Assembly: GCA_951813545.1 (NCBI GenBank) | Contig: OX638352.1 | Coordinates: 3,426,835 to 3,490,834 of the forward strand | From: an uncultured Poribacteria bacterium | GTDB lineage: Bacteria > Poribacteria > WGA-4E > WGA-3G | Direction: 5' to 3' | Length of the DNA stretch: 64,000 nucleotides | In this document: in pieces, positions 45,262 to 54,549 of the stretch | Position numbering within the stretch: position 1 is the first letter of the stretch | Layout: every line of letters starts with the position of its first letter | Translations under genes and position numbers: made by a program | The notes under the pieces: generated by a model | What the model was told of the DNA's origin: nothing | The model's input: the letters and a program-made list of their open reading frames with translations, nothing else | The model's database searches: none

Positions 45262-46404
45262 ATGAGATTTGCTTTAAAGTCTCAATTTTTGAAAATGAGT
45301 CTCAATATCACAAACACGAACTTAACACAGAGGACTTGCAAATTACGCACCCGTTTCAATGCGAGATGCCTACAATCGGCGTTTTATACGCTTCTTGTCT
45401 TCACGGGTACGTTGTTGAGCTTCTGGACCACCGCCGCTGAAGCTGAAACGCGGGAATATTGGATCGCCGCCGAGAAAGTTGAATGGAACTATGCACCGAG
45501 CGGACAAAATCTCATCAGACCGAATATGGGATTGGGCGTTTGGGGTAAGGCACTTGTGTATGAAAAATATCGCTACATTCAATACACCGATGCCTCCTAC
45601 ACAACCCAGGTCGAACAACCTGTGTGGATGGGTATCCTCGGACCGCAACTGCACGCTGTCGAAGGCGATAGCGTACGGGTGCACTTTCTTAACCGCGCAG
45701 ATAAACCCCTCAGCATCCATGTGCACGGGTTACAATACGACGAAGAAAACGAAGGTGCGGATATGAAGGGATCCGGTGCTGCGGTGCCACCGGGAGGCAT
45801 GTTCACCTATCACTGGGAAGCAGACAGCGATGCCGCCCCCGGTCCGAACGACCCATCGTCTATTGTCTGGCTTTACCACTCACATGTCGATGCGGTCACG
45901 GAAGTCTATGATGGGTTAATTGGAACCATAGTCGTCACCAAAAAGGGGATGGAGCGTGCCGCGAATGATCCACGTCCTAAGGATATTGATAAAGCGTTCA
46001 CAACCCTGTTCTTAGTGTTCAATGAAAATGACCGAAAAATCATTGAAAGTGGACAAAGCGAGGCTTATGAAACGCCTGAGGAAGCCGAAGAAGGAAACCT
46101 TAAGCATGCTATCAACGGCTTCATTTTTGGCAACTTACAAGGTTTAGAGGTCGAACAACACGACAGGGTGCGTTGGTACCTTATCGGGTTAGGTACTGAA
46201 GTTGACATGCACACCGCGCACTGGCACGGTCAGACAGTGCTAAACGCAGGAAAACGTACTGACGTTGTAGAACTTTTGCCCGGCACTATGGTTACGGTTG
46301 ACATGATAGCAAAGACGCCCGGCAACTGGCTCTATCACTGCCATGTCGCCGACCATATTACAGCAGGCATGAACACACGCTGGCGAGTCGTACAGAAGCG
46401 TTGA
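45262..46404 (+). CDS. Two-domain multicopper oxidase
   Basis: 380 residues with an N-terminal secretion region (YTLLVFTGTLLSFWTTAAEA near 45-64). Two cupredoxin domains: the first has HVHGLQYDE and YHSHVDAV, the second HTAHWHGQTV and the type-1 cluster YHCHVADHITAGM. The eight to ten His and Cys ligands for type 1, 2 and 3 copper are present. Smaller than three-domain laccases (about 500); like bacterial two-domain enzymes, it would act as a homotrimer or fused unit. Periplasmic oxidation of metals or phenols is possible. An iron-type ABC system follows. Confidence 0.88.
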   Translation: MRFALKSQFLKMSLNITNTNLTQRTCKLRTRFNARCLQSAFYTLLVFTGTLLSFWTTAAEAETREYWIAAEKVEWNYAPSGQNLIRPNMGLGVWGKALVYEKYRYIQYTDASYTTQVEQPVWMGILGPQLHAVEGDSVRVHFLNRADKPLSIHVHGLQYDEENEGADMKGSGAAVPPGGMFTYHWEADSDAAPGPNDPSSIVWLYHSHVDAVTEVYDGLIGTIVVTKKGMERAANDPRPKDIDKAFTTLFLVFNENDRKIIESGQSEAYETPEEAEEGNLKHAINGFIFGNLQGLEVEQHDRVRWYLIGLGTEVDMHTAHWHGQTVLNAGKRTDVVELLPGTMVTVDMIAKTPGNWLYHCHVADHITAGMNTRWRVVQKR

Positions 46405-46502
46405 CGCGTCGATTCAACAATTCCGAACTTTTTTCCACTATATCTGACAAAATTTACACCGATTTTGATTTGGATATACAGTTTTAATTTAGTAAAGGAG
46501 AG

Positions 46503-47513
46503 ATGATGTTTAACAACCGATTCAATTTGTTCAATTGTTCGCTAATCTTGCTTTTATTCACTCTCATCGGGATAGTCCACGCTGAGACGTTGACGATCTA
46601 TTCCGGACGAAGTAAGAGTCTCGTTGAACCAATTATCAAACAGTTTGAAGAGAAAAGCGGTATTCAAGTGGAGGTGAGTTACGGCAACACAACACAACTC
46701 GCCGCCGCACTCCTGACAGAGGGTGCCAAAAGCCCTGCCTCGCTCTTTTGGGCACAGGACGCTGGTGCACTCGGTGCAGTGAGTAAAAAGGCGATGTTTG
46801 AAAAACTCCCCGAATCCATACTCACAAAAGTGCCTTCGGGTTTCCGAGATGCCGACGGCTTCTGGGTAGCAACAAGCGGTAGAGCGCGCGTTCTCGCATA
46901 TTCTCCAGAACGCGTTAAAATGGAAGAACTCCCCCAAAGCATCTTCGATTTAACACAACCGATGTGGAAAGGTAGAGTCGGTTGGGCACCAACGAATGCA
47001 TCATTCCAAGCGTTCGTCACTTCCTTACGTGTGCAAGTCGGTGAAGAACGCACAGAAGAATGGCTACGCGACATGAAAGCAAACGGCGCGAAAAAATATG
47101 CTAAGAACACACCTATCATAGAGGCACTCGCTGCCGGCGAAATTGATCTCGGTTTGCCGAATCACTACTACCTCCTCCGTTTCAAAAGTAAGGATTCCAA
47201 TTTTCCCGTAGAACAAACCTTTTTTCAGACAAGTGACTCGGGCAACCTCGTTAATATCGCCGGCGTTGGCGTGTTGAAAAGCAGCAAGAATAAAGAAGCA
47301 GCACTGAAGTTTGTGGAATTCTTGTTATCTGCCAAAGCACAACAATATTTCACCAGCGACGTTTTTGAATACCCCGCCATTGAGGGTGTAACGCCACATG
47401 CGAACCTGCTGCCACTTTCTGAACTGCTCCAATTGGCTCCGACATTTAACCTCAACAGTATGGATGATCTCGATGGAACAGTCGAACTGTTGCGGCGCGC
47501 CGAGATTTTATAG
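46503..47513 (+). CDS. Iron(III)-type periplasmic binding protein, FbpA-like
   Basis: 336 residues. Signal peptide to about 26 (LLLFTLIGIVHAE), then LTIYSGRSKSLVEPIIKQFE as in FbpA/FutA. The tyrosine pair that binds ferric iron is at PNHYYLLR near residue 222. Strong ribosome site AAAGGAGAG before ATG 46503. With the next permease it forms an importer lacking a local ATPase. Confidence 0.9.
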   Translation: MMFNNRFNLFNCSLILLLFTLIGIVHAETLTIYSGRSKSLVEPIIKQFEEKSGIQVEVSYGNTTQLAAALLTEGAKSPASLFWAQDAGALGAVSKKAMFEKLPESILTKVPSGFRDADGFWVATSGRARVLAYSPERVKMEELPQSIFDLTQPMWKGRVGWAPTNASFQAFVTSLRVQVGEERTEEWLRDMKANGAKKYAKNTPIIEALAAGEIDLGLPNHYYLLRFKSKDSNFPVEQTFFQTSDSGNLVNIAGVGVLKSSKNKEAALKFVEFLLSAKAQQYFTSDVFEYPAIEGVTPHANLLPLSELLQLAPTFNLNSMDDLDGTVELLRRAEIL

Positions 47514-47555
47514 AAATAGCAGCTCCGAGTCGAGCAGTTAAACCAACAGGATTGG

Positions 47556-49121
47556 ATGCCAAAACTAAAATCAGTAAGCGGACACCGCTATTTCCTTATC
47601 CCCGCAGTTGCTGTAGGCATCGGTGGGCTTATCCCGTTGGCTTATCTGCTCGTCAAAGCACTTTCTGCGGAAAGCACGGCACTTGAGCAAATTGTTTTCC
47701 GCTGGCGAAACGCGAGACTGTTCTTTAACACGCTCCTACTGACAGGCGGTGTTCTCGCGCTAGACCTCCTTTTGGCAACCCCCGCCGCATGGTTAACAAC
47801 CAGAGTAGACCTCAAGGGAAAACGTTTCTTCACGGTGCTGTGCGTTTTGCCACTCGCAATTCCAGGCTATGTGATGGCTTATGCGCTCTTGGCACTCGGT
47901 GGAAACACAGGGATTGTCGCCCAATTTTTCGGCACGAGTATCCCTCGCCTCAGCGGTTACTGGGGTGCGCTCCTCGCTTTGAGTGCTTACACGAGTCCTT
48001 ATCTTTTCCTGAATCTGCGCACCGCCTTGTTAGGATTAGACTCAAGTCTTGAGGAGTCTGCCCGAAGTCTCGGCTATCGATACCGTGAGATTTTCTTCCG
48101 CGTCATTCTTCCGCAGCTACGTCCGGCTCTCTACGCTAGCGGGTTACTCATCAGTTTACATGTAATCGGCGACTTCGGCGTTGTGTCGCTGATGCGCTAT
48201 GAGACCTTTAGTTACGCACTTTACATAGAGTATACACTTTCTTTTGAACACATTTACGCGGCGTGGCTTGCGCTGATGCTCCTCGCGTTTACCGCATGTG
48301 TGCTCTACGTTGAGGCAAAATTGCTAAACCGAGTGGTCCTCCATCGCGCAGGAAGTGGGGTTTCCCGCCAGCTGTCCCATATCTCGCTCGGTGCGTGGAG
48401 TGCCTCCGCTTATTTGTACCTCGGTGTACTTTCATTCATGACTGTCGTGGTCCCCGCGGGTTCTGTCCTTCTATGGATGTTTAGAGGATTTGATAGTGCA
48501 GCGTTAGAAGGGCTTGTGAATTCCGTCATTGGTTCACTCTCAATTGCAATACCCGCAGGAATCCTGTGTGCGGTCCTCGCTGTGCCGTTTGCCTATGTAG
48601 GTGTCCGATACCCATCGCGACTGTCAAATATGTTAGCACGTGTCGCCTATATTGTTTACGCTATACCACCACTCGCTTTTGCCCTGTCGCTCATCTTTTT
48701 CGTTTTAAACACGATGTCTTTCATCTACAAAACGTTACCCGTGCTTATCTACGCGTGTACGCTACACTTTCTCGCAGAAGCCATCGGGCCGGTGCGGAGT
48801 TCCCTTTATCAAGCGTCCCCACACTTGGAGGAGGCAGCGCGTTCACTTGGGTATTCACCGATACAGGCATTTTTCAGAGCACTCTTCCCAACTCTTATGC
48901 GCGGCATGCTTACTGCCACCGCGCTCGTCTTTCTTGCAACAATGAAGGAACTCCCGCTGACCTTTCTCTTATCACCGGCTGGCTATGAAACGCTCGCGCT
49001 CAACGTCTGGAGTTACACAACAGAAGCGATGTTCGCCGAAGCGGCACCTTATGCGCTTGCAATCCTTGCTTTTTCAGGGATATTCGTTGGCGTCCTAATT
49101 CGCCATGAAGCACAAACGTAA
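47556..49121 (+). CDS. Iron-type ABC permease, two fused domains
   Basis: 521 residues, about 12 membrane segments, with EAA loops LEESARSLGYRYREIFFRVILP near 165-186 (first motif ESARSLGYRYREIF) and EEAARSLGYSPIQAFFRALFP near 430. It follows the FbpA-like gene by 42 bases. Homologous to the permease at 23205-25016, so two iron-type systems share one visible ATPase. Inner membrane. Confidence 0.88.
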   Translation: MPKLKSVSGHRYFLIPAVAVGIGGLIPLAYLLVKALSAESTALEQIVFRWRNARLFFNTLLLTGGVLALDLLLATPAAWLTTRVDLKGKRFFTVLCVLPLAIPGYVMAYALLALGGNTGIVAQFFGTSIPRLSGYWGALLALSAYTSPYLFLNLRTALLGLDSSLEESARSLGYRYREIFFRVILPQLRPALYASGLLISLHVIGDFGVVSLMRYETFSYALYIEYTLSFEHIYAAWLALMLLAFTACVLYVEAKLLNRVVLHRAGSGVSRQLSHISLGAWSASAYLYLGVLSFMTVVVPAGSVLLWMFRGFDSAALEGLVNSVIGSLSIAIPAGILCAVLAVPFAYVGVRYPSRLSNMLARVAYIVYAIPPLAFALSLIFFVLNTMSFIYKTLPVLIYACTLHFLAEAIGPVRSSLYQASPHLEEAARSLGYSPIQAFFRALFPTLMRGMLTATALVFLATMKELPLTFLLSPAGYETLALNVWSYTTEAMFAEAAPYALAILAFSGIFVGVLIRHEAQT

Positions 49122-49175
49122 GAACAGGTACAAACATTATCAAAACACGTCCATAACAATTAGGAGGAACAAATT

Positions 49176-49607
49176 ATGATTTCCCTACAAAATTCTATCT
49201 ACAGCATCTTCACATTTGCCCTACTTCCGTTCTTACTGTTCGGTTGTCTTTCTATGGCAGCGCAAAACACAGTTCGCGTTGATGGCGGTATGACAGAGGC
49301 TTATGAGATGTCTGAGAGCGGCACTGGCTCGATTCAGAAGTGGTTACTTCCAGAAAGACGTTCTATCAATCGAATTGAGATCCACTTTGATCCGATTGAA
49401 CCGTTGAGAAATATGACTGTTTATGCCCGCATGGGCGAAGATAACTGGCGGATTGTTAAGGCAATCAAAACACCGATTCGGAAATCGCCTTATATCATCC
49501 AAGCCCCCCTCTCTACAGATGCTATCCGCGTTGTGTTAGGATCGTCAACGGGTATGATTGATCGCATAGCCCTCTACGGAACAGGAACGAAAGCCACATC
49601 CGAATAG
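49176..49607 (+). CDS. Small predicted lipoprotein
   Basis: 143 residues. Lipobox LLFGC near 20-24 predicts lipid attachment after cleavage. The mature part is about 115 residues of beta-rich sequence (SINRIEIHFDPIEPLRNMTVYAR, cut here at R) that resembles a discoidin/F5_F8-like carbohydrate-binding sandwich; no family is certain. AGGAGG before the ATG. It may belong to the iron locus transcript, 54 bases downstream. Confidence 0.65.
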   Translation: MISLQNSIYSIFTFALLPFLLFGCLSMAAQNTVRVDGGMTEAYEMSESGTGSIQKWLLPERRSINRIEIHFDPIEPLRNMTVYARMGEDNWRIVKAIKTPIRKSPYIIQAPLSTDAIRVVLGSSTGMIDRIALYGTGTKATSE

Positions 49608-49637
49608 GTATTGCACAGAATTTACGCACTGAGAAAT

Positions 49638-49664
49638 GGGCGGAACCAATCAGGTAATCCGCCC
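49638..49664 (+). terminator. Hairpin after the lipoprotein gene
   Basis: GGGCGGA / TCCGCCC with inner CC/GG pairs, 30 bases after the stop. Stable, but followed by TTGAAA and not a T-run, so its terminator function is uncertain. Confidence 0.4.
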
Positions 49665-49734
49665 TTGAAACACCATCAAACCTGTCCTAACTCATTCTTT
49701 AATAACACAATTTTTCAACAATTTCTACAGAAGT

Positions 49735-49764
49735 TTGTCTAATTGTGGTAGACTACCATATATT
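49735..49764 (+). promoter_or_regulatory. Putative promoter of the DUF4956 gene
   Basis: TTGTCT, 18-base spacer, TATATT, about 20 bases before the start codon. Moderate match only. Confidence 0.35.
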
Positions 49765-49786
49765 AAATCTCTAATTGGCAACAGGA

Positions 49787-50446
49787 ATGGATACATTGCT
49801 CGATTTTTTAACCCTGCCACCGTTTGTAACACTTGGTGCTGATGCCCTTAGATTGATACTTTCCTTCGCGCTCAGCATTTTTATTGTTAACATCTATCTG
49901 TGGACGCATGCTAAAGTCCCACAAAAATCCTTTACCGACACTCTCATCATCCTGTGTATGCTGATTTCTGTGGTGATGGTGATTATCGGAGACAGTATCG
50001 CACGGGCGTTTAGTTTAGTAGGTGCGCTGTCCATTATTCGATTCCGTACTGCTATTCAAGATCCACGTGACATTGGCTTTGTTTTTTACGCGTTAGCCGT
50101 TGGTATGGCAGTCGGTGCTGGAAATCCATCTGTTGCAATTCTCGCTACCTTTCTCATCGGTATTATCATTCTTGCCATATACCATTGGCATCAACGCTTT
50201 GGTAACGATAACGAATTTAGCCTAGAATTTTGCCTTCCGCCCAATCAGAACTTGGAAACCGTTTATCGTTCTGCTTTTGACAAACACTTGGTTTATGAAC
50301 GCTTACTTGAAAAACGGATTAAGAAATCTCAGCAGGTTGAACTAACATTTCGAGTTAGATTAGCAAATCCACAGGAATGGCTCACTTTCTTTAATGAACT
50401 CTCAGGAATTGAGAATGTTACAGAGGTTAGAATGGATAAAGAATGA
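49787..50446 (+). CDS. DUF4956 membrane protein
   Basis: 219 residues from ATG 49787 (TTG 49775 is the alternative). Three membrane segments in the first half (LRLILSFALSIFIVNIYLW, TLIILCMLISVVMVIIG, AVGMAVGAGNPSVAILATF), and the family block FSLVGALSIIRFRTAIQDPRD (near 83-103) that marks DUF4956. DUF4956 genes commonly neighbour CotH and VTC-type polyphosphate genes; the CotH gene follows here, but no VTC domain is found. Function unknown. Confidence 0.85.
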   Translation: MDTLLDFLTLPPFVTLGADALRLILSFALSIFIVNIYLWTHAKVPQKSFTDTLIILCMLISVVMVIIGDSIARAFSLVGALSIIRFRTAIQDPRDIGFVFYALAVGMAVGAGNPSVAILATFLIGIIILAIYHWHQRFGNDNEFSLEFCLPPNQNLETVYRSAFDKHLVYERLLEKRIKKSQQVELTFRVRLANPQEWLTFFNELSGIENVTEVRMDKE

Positions 50447-50513
50447 GACGCAGTCAGCGGAAAAATGCGAACTTCTCTCGATCAAACAGGTCTAAAACTA
50501 AAAGGAGAACACT

Positions 50514-52967
50514 ATGAAACAACTTAAATCAATAATACTCATTGTGCTAATAATTCTGGGTTGGGCAACTCATGCAAACGCCCAAGAAAACAAGAAATCG
50601 CTAAAACTCTCGGATGAACAGAAGCGCTTCGACCTCAATGGAGATGGTAAACTGAGTGATGAAGAGGATGAACTCATGCTTCGAGTTACAGGTTTAGAGG
50701 CGTTCACCGGCGATAAACTCAGTAGCGAAGAGATTGAGAAGATGCAACAAAGCGCGGGACCTGATAGAGGCTTCGGTCCCCCGGGTGGAATGCCCGGCTT
50801 TGGTGGTGGACGCCGCGGACCCCAACCCCCCGAAAAACTGGTCGATCAATTTGATCAGGATAAGGACGGAAAATTAACCGGTGCTGAGCGACAAGCCGCA
50901 CTGGAGGCAAGGGGCGGCGGAAATATTACCTTACTGAATGAAGAAAACTTGCGCGACAGTGTTCAGAGCGATATGCGAACGAGCCTCGCTTCTACCCCAG
51001 AAGACTCACCTTCACTCTACGAAGCACAAACACTCCGAACGCTCTATCTCCGATTCCATCATGAAGATTGGTACGATCAGATGAGCGCATTTTATCGCAC
51101 GGATATTGAAGTTCCGGCAGACCTCATCGTCGATGGAAAGGTTTACCCGGAGGTCGGTGTCCACTTTCGAGGTACCTCTTCTTACTTTACGGTAGGGTCG
51201 GAGAAAAAATCCTTCAACATTGCTGTCGATTACGGTGAAGATGGTCAACGTCTCTACGGTTACAAAACGCTCAATTTGCTGAATGGACATGTCGATGCCT
51301 CTTTCCTTCGCGAAGTGCTCTACAATCGAATCTCCCGGGATTACATGCCCGCGATGAAAACGAACCTCGTGAAACTGGTTATCAACGGTGAAAATTGGGG
51401 GGTCTATATCAACCTCCAGCAATACAACAAGGACTTTCTCGCCGAGTGGTTCGATACGAAAGGTGGCATCCGTTGGAAAGTAGGTCCCGGCAGGGGCGGT
51501 GCGCTGACTTACGCTGGAGACGATCCAGCAGCATATCAAGAAACGTACCAACTCAAAACCCGCAATGTTGAGAATCCTTGGGAAGGGCTCATTGCCCTCA
51601 GTAAAATGCTTGATGAAACAACCTCCGACACGGAACTTGCGGAAAATCTTCCGTCTTTACTGAACATCGATCAGGTGCTGTGGCAGCTCGCCGTTTCAAA
51701 CGTCTTTATGGACGACGATGGCTACATCCACAAAGGTGGTGATTACGCTATCTATCAAGATGTCAATGGCAGATTCCATCTCGTACCGCACGATAACAAC
51801 GAAAGCTTGAGATTTGGTCGGTCAGGTCGGGGCGGTCCTGGTGGCGGAGGCCCCGGTGGTTGGTCATGGGGAGATTTAGAAAATGGAATGGTATCACCTG
51901 TTGCGCACGAAGACAATGCTTCGCGGCCACTTATTCACCGATTACTCTCAAACCCAGAGTGGCGCGCACGGTATCTCGCACACGTCCGAACCGTTGCAGA
52001 TGAATGGCTTGATTGGGAAATGTTTGAACCAATTATCAAGGAATACCAAACGCTCATCGATGCAGAAGTGCAGCAAGACGATAAGAAGCTTTACGGGTAC
52101 CAAGAGTTCGCGACTGGTGTTCCAGAGGACCTCAAGCGTTTTGTGACGCAAAGACGTGAGCATCTGCGCAATCATCCGGAATTCAACAAACCAACACCAC
52201 AAATTATTTCCGTTGAAATCGGATCTGAAAATTCTCCGATAGCCAATCAACCCGTTTCAGTCAAAGCGACACTCGATAAATCAATTGCTCCGGATGCGGT
52301 TTTGTTGTATTATAGTAGCAAACGGTATGTGGTTTTCAATCAGGTGATGATGACAAAGGAAGGGAATAGTTATGTTGGACACATTCCCAGTTTTCCAGCA
52401 GGTACCACAGTCTACTATTACGTTGAGGCAAATGCTGTGAAGACGCATGGTACGACCGCCTTCTCACCGGCAAGATCGGAACAAGGTGCGGCGCAGTACC
52501 GAGTCGGCGTTCCCCTCGCGAAAGAGACACCTGTCGTCATTAACGAACTGATGGCAGCCAATACCAAAAGTCTTACCGACCCGCAAGGGCAACACGAAGA
52601 CTGGCTTGAACTGCACAATCTTACCAACGACGTCGTAAATCTCTCTGGGATGTATTTGACAGACAAAACAGACAACCCTAAAAAATGGGCGTTTCCTGAG
52701 AATACGACGATCCCAGCACAAGGCTATCTTCTCGTGTGGTTAGATGAAGACGGCAAAGCCGAAGTAGGACTCCATGCCAACTTCAAGTTGTCCCGTAACG
52801 GTGAAACTGTAATGCTCGTTGATACCGATGTACGTGGCAACCAAGTGCTTGACACAGTGACGTTTGAAAAACAGGAGAGAGATGTTGCCCTCGGCAGATG
52901 GCCGAATGGCAGTGGCGAACTTAAGCAGATCCAAACTACGCCGGGTAAAGAAAACGTGCTTCAATAA
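50514..52967 (+). CDS. CotH-kinase-fold protein with EF hands and lamin-tail domain
   Basis: 817 residues. Signal peptide (IILIVLIILGWATHANA), EF-hand-like loops DLNGDGKLSDEED and DQDKDGKLTGAER in the first 130 residues separated by a Gly/Pro-rich linker, then the CotH domain (about 160-520: VHFRGTSSYFTVGSEKKSF, PHDNNESLRFG), a beta domain (about 545-640) and a C-terminal lamin-tail domain (VVINELMAANTKSL, EDWLELHN). CotH proteins in Bacillus are protein kinases of spore coats; secreted bacterial relatives phosphorylate surface proteins. Kinase residues cannot be confirmed here. Secreted. Confidence 0.88.
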   Translation: MKQLKSIILIVLIILGWATHANAQENKKSLKLSDEQKRFDLNGDGKLSDEEDELMLRVTGLEAFTGDKLSSEEIEKMQQSAGPDRGFGPPGGMPGFGGGRRGPQPPEKLVDQFDQDKDGKLTGAERQAALEARGGGNITLLNEENLRDSVQSDMRTSLASTPEDSPSLYEAQTLRTLYLRFHHEDWYDQMSAFYRTDIEVPADLIVDGKVYPEVGVHFRGTSSYFTVGSEKKSFNIAVDYGEDGQRLYGYKTLNLLNGHVDASFLREVLYNRISRDYMPAMKTNLVKLVINGENWGVYINLQQYNKDFLAEWFDTKGGIRWKVGPGRGGALTYAGDDPAAYQETYQLKTRNVENPWEGLIALSKMLDETTSDTELAENLPSLLNIDQVLWQLAVSNVFMDDDGYIHKGGDYAIYQDVNGRFHLVPHDNNESLRFGRSGRGGPGGGGPGGWSWGDLENGMVSPVAHEDNASRPLIHRLLSNPEWRARYLAHVRTVADEWLDWEMFEPIIKEYQTLIDAEVQQDDKKLYGYQEFATGVPEDLKRFVTQRREHLRNHPEFNKPTPQIISVEIGSENSPIANQPVSVKATLDKSIAPDAVLLYYSSKRYVVFNQVMMTKEGNSYVGHIPSFPAGTTVYYYVEANAVKTHGTTAFSPARSEQGAAQYRVGVPLAKETPVVINELMAANTKSLTDPQGQHEDWLELHNLTNDVVNLSGMYLTDKTDNPKKWAFPENTTIPAQGYLLVWLDEDGKAEVGLHANFKLSRNGETVMLVDTDVRGNQVLDTVTFEKQERDVALGRWPNGSGELKQIQTTPGKENVLQ

Positions 52968-53125
52968 AACAAAACGAACCTTTTGTTTTCTAAGATGTCC
53001 AATTGAACAAGAGAGCCATTCAGTTTCCTGCAATACTTAGAAATTCGATCAAGATTATTGGGAAATTGAACGGCTCCGAATTGAACGAAAGCACTTTCTT
53101 TACCTTCGCAGTTTGGAGAAAAAAT

Positions 53126-53746
53126 ATGTCCGTCGCATCCGTTACAGTTACTATGGAAACCTATTCGGAGATTGGCAAAACAGAAGAATTAGATCTCGCA
53201 CAGGAACGTGAGATTGTTTTGCGGTGTCAAAACGGTGATGCTGATGCAATGGGAACCCTTGTGTTTCAATATCAGAATTGGGTTTACAACATCGCTTACG
53301 GTATGCTCGGTCATCATCAAGACGCGCAAGACATCGCACAAGATGCGTTCCTCTCCGCATGGGAAAACATCGGGAAATTTCAATTCCGCTCTCGGTTTTC
53401 CACGTGGCTTTATCGCATCGTCAAAAACAAATGTCTTAATCACATCGATCAGTATCAACGTCGAAAAACTGACCCAACAGAGATTGACGATTCACAACCG
53501 TGGGTCCCTCTTGATACAGCGACACCCGAAGAGGAAGCACTGCGCACTGAAGAGAAAGAAATTGTTCACGCTGCTCTCGCGAAACTCAAAGACAGCCACA
53601 GAGAGATCTTAGTACTGAGAGAACTACGAGATCTACCTTATGAAGAAATATCAGAAATTCTGGGATGTACACTGGGACGCGTTAAATCCCGGTTACACGA
53701 AGCACGAAAAGCACTAAAAAAAGAACTGGAGCGAGTTGAGTGGTAA
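53126..53746 (+). CDS. ECF-type RNA polymerase sigma factor
   Basis: 206 residues from ATG 53126, which has GGAG 7 bases upstream; the frame opens earlier, at 53003, without a ribosome site. Region 2: QNWVYNIAYGMLGHHQDAQD and RSRFSTWLYRIVKNKCLNH. Region 4: HREILVLRELRDLPYEEIS and LGRVKSRLHEARKAL. The next gene is its anti-sigma factor and the one after is RseB-like, so this is probably an envelope-stress (RpoE-like) sigma. Target promoters cannot be read from the window. Confidence 0.93.
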   Translation: MSVASVTVTMETYSEIGKTEELDLAQEREIVLRCQNGDADAMGTLVFQYQNWVYNIAYGMLGHHQDAQDIAQDAFLSAWENIGKFQFRSRFSTWLYRIVKNKCLNHIDQYQRRKTDPTEIDDSQPWVPLDTATPEEEALRTEEKEIVHAALAKLKDSHREILVLRELRDLPYEEISEILGCTLGRVKSRLHEARKALKKELERVEW

Positions 53747-53776
53747 ATACCTTCACCACCATCTTCGATTGAAGAC

Positions 53777-54529
53777 ATGACCCATAAACGAATCCAAGAC
53801 GAATTATCAGCCTATTTAGATAATGAGTTAACGCCAAGTAGGCACAAACAGATTGAAGCCCATCTACACTCCTGCAGCGAGTGTTCCGAAATGCTGTCGG
53901 CGTTCCAAAAGAACCGCCAGATGATTGTAAACCTCGCGCAGCCTGTGCCATCAACACTTAAAGAGACAGTGATGGCAAAAATACATACCGAATTCCAAGA
54001 CGAATTATCAGCCTATTTAGATAATGAATTAGTGCCTGCTATGCGCGAGCGGGTCGAAGCACACCTTCATGCCTGCAGCGAGTGCTCTGAAATGTTGTCG
54101 GCATTCCGCCAAAATCGCGAGCGGATCAAAATGTTTGAGCATCCGGCTCCATTATCTATTGCAGATACAGTAATGGCAAAAATAAGCGAACAAGCAGCAA
54201 AGACGGACTCCGAGGAATCCACGCGCACACCATGGCTATCAGAGATCGGACGATGGATACCAGATCTTGGACGCTGGTTCTTCCGCCCCGTTACAGCAGG
54301 TGCGACGGGTATTTTGACACTTGCACTGGTTTTGGGTGCACTCTACATTTACTCGCCCGACCCTCAAGATGAAGAAACACTTGACTTCTACTTCGGACTT
54401 TATACTGAGCAAGTTGAGGACAACCCATTGAAATCAAATGTCGGCAGTCCACTGAGTTTGGAATCTCTACCGCCAGAAACCATCGAAGAGGTCGAGGAAC
54501 AGATTCTTGATTTCTATGTGGGGAATTGA
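53777..54529 (+). CDS. Anti-sigma factor with two zinc-binding domains
   Basis: 250 residues. Two consecutive zf-HC2 domains: H-x3-C-x2-C as HLHSCSECSEML near 36-47 and HLHACSECSEML near 103-114. The units start DELSAYLDNEL and are so alike that 34 bases of DNA (53793-53826 and 53994-54027) are identical, so duplication is recent. One membrane segment near 177-197 (AGATGILTLALVLGALYIY) is followed by a periplasmic tail. Only one such domain is usual. It probably holds the upstream sigma factor inactive at the inner membrane. Confidence 0.88.
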   Translation: MTHKRIQDELSAYLDNELTPSRHKQIEAHLHSCSECSEMLSAFQKNRQMIVNLAQPVPSTLKETVMAKIHTEFQDELSAYLDNELVPAMRERVEAHLHACSECSEMLSAFRQNRERIKMFEHPAPLSIADTVMAKISEQAAKTDSEESTRTPWLSEIGRWIPDLGRWFFRPVTAGATGILTLALVLGALYIYSPDPQDEETLDFYFGLYTEQVEDNPLKSNVGSPLSLESLPPETIEEVEEQILDFYVGN

Positions 54530-54549
54530 ATTTTCCAACAGGTGAATCC

